IMG/VR virus record: IMGVR_UViG_3300018405_000014
Span: 52,700-116,699 of that record
Direction: 5' to 3' (one strand)
From: a virus
Length of the DNA: 64,000 nt
Under the pieces are notes generated by a model. That model worked only from the letters and a program-made list of their open reading frames with translations. It was not told the origin of the DNA and made no database searches. Shown here piece by piece: positions 38,909-46,895 of this stretch (within the stretch, counting starts at the first letter, position 1; every line of letters begins with the position of its first letter). The position numbers and the translations under genes were made by a program.

Positions 38909-40946
38909 GTGTTTCTCCTTGAGGTTTAGTCATGTCCGAAACAGGCATGACGACCAATTTCGAATGGAAGTTAATGGCTTTATTCAGGGTCTTGGGGTTG
39001 ACGAGCATCGCACCAACTTCGGTAAGTCCGAGTTCCTTAGCAGTCTTGGCCTTATCGGGGCCATGTCCGACACCTAGAAACACGATGTCAGTGTTCTTAC
39101 TGACACTCTTGGTGAGTTTACCGCCACGCGAGATGACCTCATCTTCCATCTCCTTGCGTGACTTTCCGTCAAAAGACGATCCACTGACCACGACTGTCAA
39201 TCCGGTTAGGTCCTGATGTTCTGCTTTCTTGACCACCTCATCGGTGTAGGTCAGGATCTTATCCAGGGCCAACAGGTCGTATCCGTTGGTAAGGAACGCA
39301 TTGACTATAGACTGGGCTACGGTTGGACCAACATCATCAACCTCCTGAAGCTCCAATAGAATGGCCTGTCCCAAGGCTTCGAAGTTATGGAACTGACTGG
39401 CCAACGCCCGTGCAGTGCTGTCACCTACCTCAGGAATGCCGACCGCGCGCAGTACCTTGTAGAACGGTAGGACTCGGCAGCGGTTTATGTTGGCCAGTAT
39501 CTTCTCGGCCATGTTGGTGCTGATACCTGCCAGATAAAAGTCCTCTTCCGACAGGTGGAACAGCGAACTGTACGACCCGAGTGATCCAGCTTCAATGAGG
39601 GCTTCGACTGCCGCAGGACCAAGGTTCTTAACGTCGATGCCTGCACGGCTGACGAAGTAGCTCATCCGGTTGACCACCTGAGCTGCACAGCTTTCGTCAT
39701 TGGTACAGAACAACTCACCACCCTCACCGCGGCTCTCTACCGGCGAATCACAGCACGGACAGGTCGTTGGAACCTGAATGATGCCATGTTCATCGGTGCG
39801 AAGCGAGGTGATGACCGATTCAATCTTGGGAATGACGTCACCTCGACGTGAAACCACAACCGTATCGCCGATGCGAAGATCCAGGCGCTTGACTTCTTCA
39901 AAGTTGTGAAGGGTCACGCTACTGATAGTTACCCCACAGAGCTTCACAGGACGAATCTTGGCGACAGGGGTGAGCACTCCAGTCCGGCCGACTTGTACCT
40001 CAACCCGCTCCAGGATCGAAGTGGTCGACTGGGCTTCGAACTTATAGGCCACTGCCCAGCGAGGTGAGGTCGAACGCTGACCCAGCGAGGAACGCACTGT
40101 ACCGTTAATGGCCTTAAGTACCAGGCCGTCGATGTCGTACTCGAGGTTATGGCGTTCTTCAGCCACTCGATTGACCGTCTCCATGATCTGATCGATTGAG
40201 GTACTCAAGCCAGTCCACAGAGCATCAACTTTGTAGAAGGCCTGGAGTACACCATCGTCGACATCAGCCAACGACACCGACCTTGACACGCCATCGCTGT
40301 ATATCACCGCGTCGTATGCAATAAAACGAATGCCCATGCCCAGCAGGCTTTCACCTTCCTTTCTGCGCATCAGGCCAGCAACCATGTTACGGGCGTTGGC
40401 ATAGGGTTTCTTGCCTTGAGCTTCACGGCGCTCGCATGCTTTCTTGAATTGAGCGTGGGGAATTATACATTCTCCACGGAATTCAATGTCGCCCGGAATT
40501 GGACCGATGTCAGCAGGGATACCCTCAAAGAACACGGCATTGTCGGTGATGTCGTCGCCGACATAACCATCACCGCGGGTAACTGCACAGACAAGTTTGC
40601 CATTGGTGTAACGGACATTCAGGCTGGCACCGTCGAGCTTGTATTCCAGAGCGGCGTAAATAGGACTGTCAAGCCCCACACACCAGTCGATCAGCTCTTC
40701 TTCGTTGTAGACGTTCATCAGACTGAGCATGGGCGACAGGTGCTTGACCTTATCGAAACTGCCTCCGGGCGGAGCCCCTATTTGATTCAAAGGGGAAAGC
40801 GGATCGTCGGTCTCCCCTTCAAGAGCCTTCAATTCCTGTTTAAGGGAATCATAGACTTCGTCAGAGACATCCGATTGACCCTGGTTGTAGTACAGGTCAT
40901 TGAGGCGCGCCAGTTCAGCACGCAGAGTGGCGATACGGGTGTCCAT
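38898..40946 (-). CDS. ligA: NAD-dependent DNA ligase
   Basis: 682 residues with the full LigA layout. An N-terminal domain Ia (LNDLYYNQGQSDVSDEVYDSL) is followed by the adenylation motif EYKLDGASLNVRY (Lys103) and TRGDGYVGDDITDN. The OB-fold holds GRTGVLTPVAKIRPV; a four-Cys zinc finger has CPCC...C...C, helix-hairpin-helix repeats follow, and there is a C-terminal BRCT domain (LTGLTVVVSGSSFDGKSR). It seals nicks using NAD+. Phages more often carry ATP ligases, so this is notable but known in jumbo phages. AGGAGCCTGCTT precedes the ATG. Confidence 0.92.
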   Translation of the reverse strand: MDTRIATLRAELARLNDLYYNQGQSDVSDEVYDSLKQELKALEGETDDPLSPLNQIGAPPGGSFDKVKHLSPMLSLMNVYNEEELIDWCVGLDSPIYAALEYKLDGASLNVRYTNGKLVCAVTRGDGYVGDDITDNAVFFEGIPADIGPIPGDIEFRGECIIPHAQFKKACERREAQGKKPYANARNMVAGLMRRKEGESLLGMGIRFIAYDAVIYSDGVSRSVSLADVDDGVLQAFYKVDALWTGLSTSIDQIMETVNRVAEERHNLEYDIDGLVLKAINGTVRSSLGQRSTSPRWAVAYKFEAQSTTSILERVEVQVGRTGVLTPVAKIRPVKLCGVTISSVTLHNFEEVKRLDLRIGDTVVVSRRGDVIPKIESVITSLRTDEHGIIQVPTTCPCCDSPVESRGEGGELFCTNDESCAAQVVNRMSYFVSRAGIDVKNLGPAAVEALIEAGSLGSYSSLFHLSEEDFYLAGISTNMAEKILANINRCRVLPFYKVLRAVGIPEVGDSTARALASQFHNFEALGQAILLELQEVDDVGPTVAQSIVNAFLTNGYDLLALDKILTYTDEVVKKAEHQDLTGLTVVVSGSSFDGKSRKEMEDEVISRGGKLTKSVSKNTDIVFLGVGHGPDKAKTAKELGLTEVGAMLVNPKTLNKAINFHSKLVVMPVSDMTKPQGETHEQ

Positions 40947-40963
40947 AAGCAGGCTCCTATGAC

Positions 40964-41410
40964 CTAAGCGATGACTTCAGGTCGTGGGGTGAGAATAGCG
41001 TGAGACAGACCAACAATACGGCGACCAGAATTCTGGTCACCCGGGACTTTATCCACGGTCAATGTCATCAGCTTCAGTGATTGAAACACTTCACTGGCCA
41101 AACCATCGGGATTACCGTAAAGCAATTGGGCATGCAATACGACAGATTTGTTTTCAATAATCAGACCAAGCGGCTTAAGGTATCCAACCTTGAAGGGCGC
41201 TCGGTATCGATAAATATCAACCAGGTCGGGATTGTTGCCTGTAACCGTGCGGTCTGGCCACTTGGAATACACCGGAATTGTATTTTCAAGCAGATGGGTA
41301 CACTCCTCGGTGGAGAGCCCTTCGCTGTAAGCAATCGGTAGGGTGTGGAGCGAGGTATGATGGTAGACATCGGTCGGCGTTTGAAACAGGTTAAGTACAG
41401 CTTGGTTCAT
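40964..41410 (-). CDS. Unknown protein
   Basis: 148 residues, no membrane span (MNQAVLNLFQTPTDVYHHTSLHTLPIAYSEGLSTEECTHLLENTIPVYSKWPD..., LGLIIENKSVVLHAQLLYGN, RRIVGLSHAILTPRPEVIA). It lies 17 nt upstream of ligA and 3 nt downstream of the SspB-like gene, so these are probably one operon. Function unknown. Confidence 0.6.
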   Translation of the reverse strand: MNQAVLNLFQTPTDVYHHTSLHTLPIAYSEGLSTEECTHLLENTIPVYSKWPDRTVTGNNPDLVDIYRYRAPFKVGYLKPLGLIIENKSVVLHAQLLYGNPDGLASEVFQSLKLMTLTVDKVPGDQNSGRRIVGLSHAILTPRPEVIA

Positions 41411-41413
41411 GAT

Positions 41414-41893
41414 TCATTTCACCACAGTAAGGAAGGAGGGGCGGGTGGGTTCTTCTTTCCTGACTTCGGCTGTAGGCGCACCATCCGCCACCTCAATGGC
41501 TACACCATGTAGCATGTGCATCGCGGTTTCAGACACGAGGATGGTCGTTGGGATGCAGGTATGAATGATCTGCGGCATGGCGGGGTCGTATATGCCAATC
41601 ACCCCGTGAAGGCTGACGGTATGGACGTATTCAACGCCCTGGTAGCGTGCCTTGAAGATGATGTTGGTGTTTTCCAGCCGGAGGTCACGGATGGCCATGG
41701 GACTGATGTTCAAGATAACTACATCGTCGCCCACATGGGTGGTGAATACGTAAGGGGTAAGGTGAGGATTTTGTTCCAGGAACTCAGGCGTAGCAAAAAC
41801 CTGCATGTGACAGGCGCTGGCGGTCTCCATGATGTAATCGCGGGTGGATTGGATGTAACGGAATGCAATTTCAGCAGTCTGGGGTAGGATCAT
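41414..41893 (-). CDS. sspB: SspB-like ClpXP adaptor
   Basis: 159 residues, close to E. coli SspB (165). The fold core is recognisable: NPHLTPYVFTTHVGDDVVILNISPMAIRDLRLEN (like LTPHLVVD...VLNIAPRAVGNLELAN), IIFKARYQGVEYVHTVSLHGVIGIYD (like VRFNARFGGIPRQVSVPLAAVLAIYA), a variable linker, and a C-terminal RPSFLTVVK. That matches the RPALRVVK tail with which SspB docks to ClpX. SspB delivers ssrA-tagged and other proteins to ClpXP. A phage copy could redirect host proteolysis. It overlaps the upstream gene by 4 nt. Confidence 0.8.
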   Translation of the reverse strand: MILPQTAEIAFRYIQSTRDYIMETASACHMQVFATPEFLEQNPHLTPYVFTTHVGDDVVILNISPMAIRDLRLENTNIIFKARYQGVEYVHTVSLHGVIGIYDPAMPQIIHTCIPTTILVSETAMHMLHGVAIEVADGAPTAEVRKEEPTRPSFLTVVK

Positions 41894-42240
41894 TTAATAA
41901 TACCTGGATTGAGACAGAGGTAGTCATATACCTGATTGTCGATCTGTTCTTTAAGGAGCTTCTTCCGATCGCGTTTGGAGGCGCACGGGTACTCATGTAC
42001 TCGGATGGCATTATCTCGCTCATACAGGCCATTTAGGAGCTTACAGGGGTGTTTGCTGACTGTCAGGAGGCCTAGCTGTTTATCGACCTCCTGACTGACG
42101 TGGGTAGACTCACCCATGTAAAAGCGCCCGGTGGCATCGTGTTCAAGGATATAACACCCCTTATTCACGATACCTGAGCGCTTACTGCGTCCTGAGGGCG
42201 AATGCAGCCACTTGATGACTGCGTTCGGGGTGTCGGACAT
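41890..42240 (-). CDS. GIY-YIG-like nuclease domain protein
   Basis: 116 residues. GCYILEHDATGRFYMGES resembles the GIY...YIG beta-hairpin (here GCY/YMG). It is followed by HPCKLLNGLYERDNAIRVHEYPC, like the HP-KL-NAI-KYG-F-F pattern, and KEQIDNQ with a possible catalytic Glu. Such nucleases act as homing or repair enzymes. It is free-standing and coupled to the SspB-like gene by an ATGA overlap. AAGAAGGTTGAT precedes the ATG. Confidence 0.55.
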   Translation of the reverse strand: MSDTPNAVIKWLHSPSGRSKRSGIVNKGCYILEHDATGRFYMGESTHVSQEVDKQLGLLTVSKHPCKLLNGLYERDNAIRVHEYPCASKRDRKKLLKEQIDNQVYDYLCLNPGIIK

Positions 42241-42307
42241 ATCAACCTTCTTTAGGGATCGGGGCTGTGGTGCGGAAAGATTCAGGCGGTTTTAACGCCA
42301 CCGCTCC

Positions 42308-42886
42308 TTACTTGCAAAAGTCGCGGTCGTTGACAACTACGTTCTTAGGGCCGATGGTGAAGACGAAGACACTGGCAGGTTTCAAAAGTTGGATACCTTT
42401 CTCACCCTGTCCGATGAAGACACCCCACCAGCTATCGCTATTCAAACCGACGACGTTCATGCTGGTGCCATTGACATCGAGTTCGGTTTCTTCACGGACT
42501 TTCGAACTGTCCTTATACTGGATGCCGAAGAGTTCACGCTCCATGTAGGAGTAGTGCCGACGGCCAGTCAAATGGATACCTCGACCTTCATCGACAAACT
42601 CGCACGGTCGAGTGTCAGTGACCATGACCCCAGGCATCTTGACCTGTGTATACAGGTACCACGCCGCACCACCGACTACCGCAAAGAAAAGACCACTGAT
42701 TAGCAGATAGGTGCGAAGCAGGGTCGCACCTATAGATTTAGATCGTGCCTGGATCTTTTCGCGGGCTTGGCGACCCGCATCAGAGGATTTATTTTTCTGA
42801 CCACTCAGAAAATTGTTCACGAGGTCCTCGGTACGCATGAAGAGTGCATCGTTCGAATTGGTAGCGTTGTCAGCTGATACAGTCAT
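42308..42886 (-). CDS. Single-span membrane protein, unknown
   Basis: 192 residues: a charged cytoplasmic N-terminus (about 1-55), one membrane span (LLRTYLLISGLFFAVVGGAAWYLY) and a ~115-residue outer domain containing two Cys (PCEFVDEG, DRDFCK). AGGAGCATTATCC precedes the ATG and the candidate promoter at 42910 lies 24 nt further upstream. It heads the GIY-YIG/SspB/ligase operon. Confidence 0.65.
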   Translation of the reverse strand: MTVSADNATNSNDALFMRTEDLVNNFLSGQKNKSSDAGRQAREKIQARSKSIGATLLRTYLLISGLFFAVVGGAAWYLYTQVKMPGVMVTDTRPCEFVDEGRGIHLTGRRHYSYMERELFGIQYKDSSKVREETELDVNGTSMNVVGLNSDSWWGVFIGQGEKGIQLLKPASVFVFTIGPKNVVVNDRDFCK

Positions 42887-42909
42887 GGATAATGCTCCTA
42901 TTGGTTGTG

Positions 42910-42933
42910 TGTACTCCTCGATAATGTACGGCT
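42910..42933 (-). promoter_or_regulatory. Candidate phage promoter (TACATKRTAG-type element)
   Basis: Minus strand GCCGTACATTATCGAGGAGT, like the element at 7237-7260. It is 24 nt before the start at 42886 and downstream of the terminator at 42974-43005. Confidence 0.5.
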
Positions 42934-42973
42934 GTAATGTTTTTGATTACGGGAAAAGAAAAAAAAGAGAGAT

Positions 42974-43005
42974 CATAGAGGCCGGGGACATCCCCGGCCT
43001 CTATG
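42974..43005 (-). terminator. Terminator after the 43008-43391 gene
   Basis: CATAGAGGCCGGGGA/TCCCCGGCCTCTATG hairpin, then on the minus strand ATCTCTCTTTTTTTTCTTTTC. It shows the hairpin plus pyrimidine tract pattern clearly. Confidence 0.9.
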
Positions 43006-43007
43006 AT

Positions 43008-43391
43008 TCAACGTCGGACATATCCCAACTCTTCGAACGGGTCGTCTTTCTCTTCAGGAACTGTGAGGCTTCGGGTGGTCTGAACTTTCTCAGTCGTGGC
43101 TGGTTTAGAAGTCTTGACCAGCAGTTTAGTCATCCAGTCGACATTGGAGCCGAGAAATTTATCCTTCCCGTCTACCCGAATGACTCCACGTCGGACGGTA
43201 AAATAGGTAGCCAGTTGCTCCAGCTCTGGAACCGAATCGCCCAAGGCGAAATAGGTGGCATGAGGACTGGTACGGTAGGTCTGGATAAGTTCCTCTATCG
43301 GGTAGACTTCCTCAATATCAAGTTCTACGGTGATGGCATCCACAGCTGACATCGAGTCAGCCAGGATCAAGTTGATACCAACATTACGCAT
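43008..43391 (-). CDS. Unknown small protein
   Basis: 127 residues from the ATG at 43391, which has a near-perfect AAGGAGGT site; 43412 is a poorer start. The sequence MRNVGINLILADSMSAVDAITVELDIEEVYPIEELIQTY is followed by FALGDSVPELEQLATYFTVRRGVIRVDGKDKF and a charged tail. It could be a small nucleic-acid or regulatory protein; no family recognised. Confidence 0.6.
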   Translation of the reverse strand: MRNVGINLILADSMSAVDAITVELDIEEVYPIEELIQTYRTSPHATYFALGDSVPELEQLATYFTVRRGVIRVDGKDKFLGSNVDWMTKLLVKTSKPATTEKVQTTRSLTVPEEKDDPFEELGYVRR

Positions 43392-43440
43392 GGTGTTACC
43401 TCCTTGAGGCAATGGTCAAATGATTGGCAGACGGCATAAA

Positions 43441-43476
43441 AGACCACATCGAGGGAATCGCCCTTCGATGTGGTCT
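43441..43476 (-). terminator. Terminator hairpin with TTTTATG tail
   Basis: AGACCACATCGA/TCGATGTGGTCT hairpin, followed on the minus strand by TTTATGCCG. No minus-strand gene ends just before it, so it may end the short RNA at 43477-43609. Confidence 0.85.
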
Positions 43477-43609
43477 GATGCACAGGCGCCGTTGGAACAG
43501 ATGCAATGTCTCCCGACAAGGCTCACTGATCCGGGAAGGAACTAGGCTGGATCACCCCCTCACGTGTACTCGAAAGTACCTGTACATATAATGGGATTGA
43601 AATTGCCGT
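43477..43609 (-). ncRNA. Candidate small RNA between promoter element and terminator
   Basis: About 130 nt bounded by the promoter-like element (43610-43635) and the hairpin at 43441-43476. The only frame is 30 codons (MNTAISIPLYVQVLSSTREG...) with no properly spaced ribosome site. GGTGATCC/GGATCA and GTACAGGTAC-type repeats suggest folding. Either a small RNA or a micro-peptide is possible. Confidence 0.35.
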
Positions 43610-43635
43610 GTTCATCACCTCTACAATGTAGGGCT
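43610..43635 (-). promoter_or_regulatory. Candidate phage promoter (TACATKRTAG-type element)
   Basis: Minus strand GCCCTACATTGTAGAGGTGA. The 43636-43762 remainder of the gap is AT-rich and should hold the plus-strand promoter for the long fibre operon. Confidence 0.5.
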
Positions 43636-43762
43636 ATAATTCTTTTGAATTGGGAAATTACGCGACTGTGGGGTCAAATGGTGTGTGACTGGTTAACTAT
43701 ACGAAACTTTTACTGAGTCTCGTTGGACCGTCCACCAATCCTTCCCCATCAGGTACCTTGAC

Positions 43763-44272
43763 ATGTATAATGTATCGATGCTCGCAAAAGATCAGGTCCT
43801 GGCCCTGATCAATGATGAAAACCTACTCAACCTCACATTCGACAGTGTTTCCTTCGGTGTGCCGACTGCTGCTCCGGGCGAAACGCCTCAACGCGATACC
43901 GAACTGGTAATCGAAGGTATCCCCGGTAAGGGGTACAAGGGTACCGCCACCCTGTTGTACAACCGTATTCCACTTCAGGCGTTCGAAGACGCTGTCCCAT
44001 CGGCCATCCAGGTCGAAGGTGACATCACCCTTCAAAACATCCTGAATGGTTTCAATGCCTTCTACGGTTCCAACCTGCAACTGGATGACATCCGTAGCGA
44101 CCTGGCCATGCCGGCGGTGCTGACCAGCACCCCTCAGCAGTGGACCATGATCGCTGCTGCTGGCTCCTATGCCTACCGCGGTCAAGTCGTTCTCAACATC
44201 CAGGCCGCTGACGTGGATCTGGCAGTTGCCGTCACCAAGCCTGTATTGGATGGTCTGACCCTGACGATGTAA
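43763..44272 (+). CDS. Two-module repeat-family protein, N-domain only
   Basis: 169 residues. The family pattern is clear: QVLALINDENLLNLTFDSVSFGVP, TELVIEGIPGKGYKGTATLLYNRIPLQAF, LQNILNGFNAFYGSNLQLDDIRSDL, then MIAAAGSYAYRGQVVLNIQAADVDL and KPVLDGLTLTM. It lacks the C-terminal module of its larger neighbours. AGGTACCTTGAC precedes the ATG. It is the first gene of a plus-strand run to 54.0 kb and is probably a virion or fibre-linked protein. Confidence 0.7.
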   Translation: MYNVSMLAKDQVLALINDENLLNLTFDSVSFGVPTAAPGETPQRDTELVIEGIPGKGYKGTATLLYNRIPLQAFEDAVPSAIQVEGDITLQNILNGFNAFYGSNLQLDDIRSDLAMPAVLTSTPQQWTMIAAAGSYAYRGQVVLNIQAADVDLAVAVTKPVLDGLTLTM

Positions 44273-44342
44273 GCATCTGCTTACCGCTGGGTTAGGTCTT
44301 CCTTTCCCAGCGGTTATAGCTTCCTCTTAAGGTGAGTCTATC

Positions 44343-45182
44343 ATGCAGCAATATCAACAACGTCCCGAGCAACAATTGAGAGATCTCCTCAACCAGACCA
44401 ACACCCCTGAAGTCGAGTTCACCCCCACTAACCTCATTTTGGGTAAACCAAGTGATCTTCTGGGGTTCGGCAATGCCAACACTCAGTTGAATGTTCGAGG
44501 TGTGGCTGGCGACCATTACAAGGGGCAGGTCAAAGTTTACTACAACCGCCTTGATCTGGGCGTCCTGTTTGGTGGTAATTACCGGGCTGAGTTCAGTGCC
44601 CTAGGACAGTCATCTCTGCACAGACTGTTGCCTGAAATCAGTAAAGCCTTGGGCATCACCCTGACTGAAGACGATCTGGTCAACATTGACCTCAGGCTTC
44701 TCGGTACCGGTGAGCAGGTTCTGATTGAACTGGAAGCAAAACCGGGCTCGATTGCCTATAAAGGATACACCGTAGTCCTGTTCAATCGCAGGCAGCTGAT
44801 GTTGACAGATGTCATCCGGACGCGTGCAGTGGCCAAGCTTACCCATCCAGATCCAGTGTTGGACGGGTACCGGAGCGCTGGGTTGACCACGTGGGGGTTG
44901 GACTTTACCCTTATTCGCCCTCAGTTGAGGGTCAGTCCTAACCGGGCACATTACCGTGGAAACTGGACAGACCATGCTGGGCTTCAAGCCAAACTGCAAG
45001 AGCTGTACAACATCACCGACTGGCCAGCCATTGACGCGTCGTCGACCTCCACCGATTCGGTCAAGGTCTACGAGACCAAGTCTCTACCAGATGCTAACCG
45101 TAACTTCTCGCACGTTGCTGTACAAACTGGCATTCGAAGTAACGGCCTTTCTGGTACCGCGTACTTTCATTACAACATCTAA
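44343..45182 (+). CDS. Two-module repeat-family protein, FHYN-ending (type A)
   Basis: 279 residues. The N-domain has QLRDLLNQTNTPEVEFTPTNLILGKP, YKGQVKVYYNRLDLGVLF, LHRLLPEISKALGITLTEDDLVNI and SIAYKGYTVVLFNRRQLML. The C-module begins near YRSAGLTTWGLDFTLIRPQL and ends VAVQTGIRSNGLSGTAYFHYNI. AAGGTGAGTCTATC precedes the ATG. It is 14 nt from the next member. The shared YxG-x-YYNR signature suggests a beta-sandwich unit. Confidence 0.7.
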   Translation: MQQYQQRPEQQLRDLLNQTNTPEVEFTPTNLILGKPSDLLGFGNANTQLNVRGVAGDHYKGQVKVYYNRLDLGVLFGGNYRAEFSALGQSSLHRLLPEISKALGITLTEDDLVNIDLRLLGTGEQVLIELEAKPGSIAYKGYTVVLFNRRQLMLTDVIRTRAVAKLTHPDPVLDGYRSAGLTTWGLDFTLIRPQLRVSPNRAHYRGNWTDHAGLQAKLQELYNITDWPAIDASSTSTDSVKVYETKSLPDANRNFSHVAVQTGIRSNGLSGTAYFHYNI

Positions 45183-45196
45183 TCGGAGTTTTACTC

Positions 45197-46042
45197 ATGT
45201 CTCTTTATAAGGACCCAGTAACAACCCTGCTGGGTGTGATTGCCCAAAACAACGGGATTCAGCTGAGTCCTGAAGATTATGACTTTGAGAATCCGACGGT
45301 CAACACCACCGGAACCAATCCAGGGCAGAACACCTACGTCACCGTCACCGCCAACAACAACGTCGCCCCTTATCAGGGTTCGGTACAGATCTTCTATAAC
45401 CGGTTGAACCTGGCTGACCTTCCAAAACTTGTGACGCTGAGCATTCAGGCGCCCGAGTTCAGTAACTCTCACGATATCCTGCCATACATCAATGAGCGTT
45501 TCGGTCTGAACCTCGAGCCGACCGATATCGTGTTGGTAGATGCGGTTGATATGGTGACCTATAAGACCGTCACACTGACGGCTGAGGAAACCAGTCTGGG
45601 CTGGATCGGGACAGTGGACGTTTCTGTCAAACAGGGCGACATCCCACTGGAGAACTACCTGGTCAACACGGCCCTACCTGGGTTCCAATACCCGACTCAG
45701 TACGCCACCCTGCCCTTTGCGCAGTTCTACAGCTACTGGCGTGATTTTTCCGAGCACACCGCTTATCTGAAAACCCTGGTCGCAGGTCAAGCCATCCCGG
45801 TAGAGTTGGCGACGATCCTGACCGACATCACGGGCGACACTTGGGCCCATACCGGTTACAGTCAGTTCAGTCTGGGGGGTGCAATCATCAAGTTTGCAGG
45901 TCCTACTGCAGAGAACGGTCTGTTCAACGACAACTACGATTACGGACTGATTGTGGGTCTCGACCACAACGATGCATTCGGAATCAGTGGGGATCTTATC
46001 ATCCACTTCAGCGATCCGGTCGACCCGTTCGCTCAAGCTTAA
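45197..46042 (+). CDS. Two-module repeat-family protein, type B
   Basis: 281 residues. N-domain: LLGVIAQNNGIQLSPEDYDFENP, YQGSVQIFYNRLNLADL, DILPYINERFGLNLEPTDIVLVD, SLGWIGTVDVSVKQGDIPLENYLVNTALPGFQYP. C-module: FYSYWRDFSEHTAYLKTLVAGQ, IIKFAGPTAENGLFNDNYDYGLIVGLDH, ending DLIIHFSDPVDPFAQA. This HxxDPxDP ending differs from the FHYN type, and the two types are interleaved along the operon. Confidence 0.7.
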   Translation: MSLYKDPVTTLLGVIAQNNGIQLSPEDYDFENPTVNTTGTNPGQNTYVTVTANNNVAPYQGSVQIFYNRLNLADLPKLVTLSIQAPEFSNSHDILPYINERFGLNLEPTDIVLVDAVDMVTYKTVTLTAEETSLGWIGTVDVSVKQGDIPLENYLVNTALPGFQYPTQYATLPFAQFYSYWRDFSEHTAYLKTLVAGQAIPVELATILTDITGDTWAHTGYSQFSLGGAIIKFAGPTAENGLFNDNYDYGLIVGLDHNDAFGISGDLIIHFSDPVDPFAQA

Positions 46043-46055
46043 GTGAGGTGATCTG

Positions 46056-46859
46056 ATGGACGGACGTCTTAAAGTTCTGCAACTGGTCAATGAGCAGAAC
46101 GATCTACGCATCCCTGTAAGGCCCGATAACGTCGAGATGGCAACACCCGTGGCCAAGGCCAGCGGTGGAGTGAGAAATACCGGTGTGGTGCTCTCAGGCA
46201 TCGTAGGGAAGGGATACAAGGGCGAGGTAGAGATCCTCTTTGACCGACATGACCTTTCTGCCTTGTTTAATGGTGACGGAGTCGCGGCGAAAGCCCGGAC
46301 CAACGGAACCATTAACCGAGACTGGCTGCTAAGTCACCTGAATAACAAGTACGGCTTATACCTCGAGCCAGTCGATATCCAGGAACCAGTGATCCCTGAG
46401 TTCAATACCCTTGAAACCACTCAATTGATCGAGATCCAGGTCAAGGACAACTCGTGGAACTGGATGGGTCGGGTGGTGGTTGAGACCACGTACGGTAACC
46501 CCCTGCTGGAAACCGTTGTTCTGGTTCGGTTATTGCCTCTGCTTGATCATCCGACCGACCTCATGATTCTAGGATCGAACCGTCGGTATGGGTACATGTC
46601 CACGTATAACTTCGACTTTACCGGCTATAAAAACGATCTTCAGATTGACCCGAAAACAGGCCGCTGGGCGAACTTCAGCCGCGTACTTGAAATCGGTGCC
46701 AAAGCCGGGATGCCGTCATGGAATAATAACTCCGTGGTGGATCGGGCGACGAGCGAGATCGCTAACGCAAATCCGAAGTTCCAACGTGTGATGATCCAGA
46801 CGTACGCCACCGGTGGGGTAATGGGACCGCTGTATTTCCATTACGATCTGGACTGGTAA
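46056..46859 (+). CDS. Two-module repeat-family protein, FHYD-ending (type A)
   Basis: 267 residues. N-domain: VLQLVNEQNDLRIPVRPDNVEM, YKGEVEILFDRHDLSALF, LLSHLNNKYGLYLEPVDIQEP, NSWNWMGRVVVETTYGNPLLETVVLVRLLPLLD. C-module: MSTYNFDFTGYKNDLQ through QRVMIQTYATGGVMGPLYFHYDLDW. GAGGTGATCTG precedes the ATG; the spacing to neighbours is short, as in one operon. Confidence 0.7.
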   Translation: MDGRLKVLQLVNEQNDLRIPVRPDNVEMATPVAKASGGVRNTGVVLSGIVGKGYKGEVEILFDRHDLSALFNGDGVAAKARTNGTINRDWLLSHLNNKYGLYLEPVDIQEPVIPEFNTLETTQLIEIQVKDNSWNWMGRVVVETTYGNPLLETVVLVRLLPLLDHPTDLMILGSNRRYGYMSTYNFDFTGYKNDLQIDPKTGRWANFSRVLEIGAKAGMPSWNNNSVVDRATSEIANANPKFQRVMIQTYATGGVMGPLYFHYDLDW

Positions 46860-46895
46860 AGTCTCCCAGTTACTTTTTCATGAAAGGGTTAGCGC

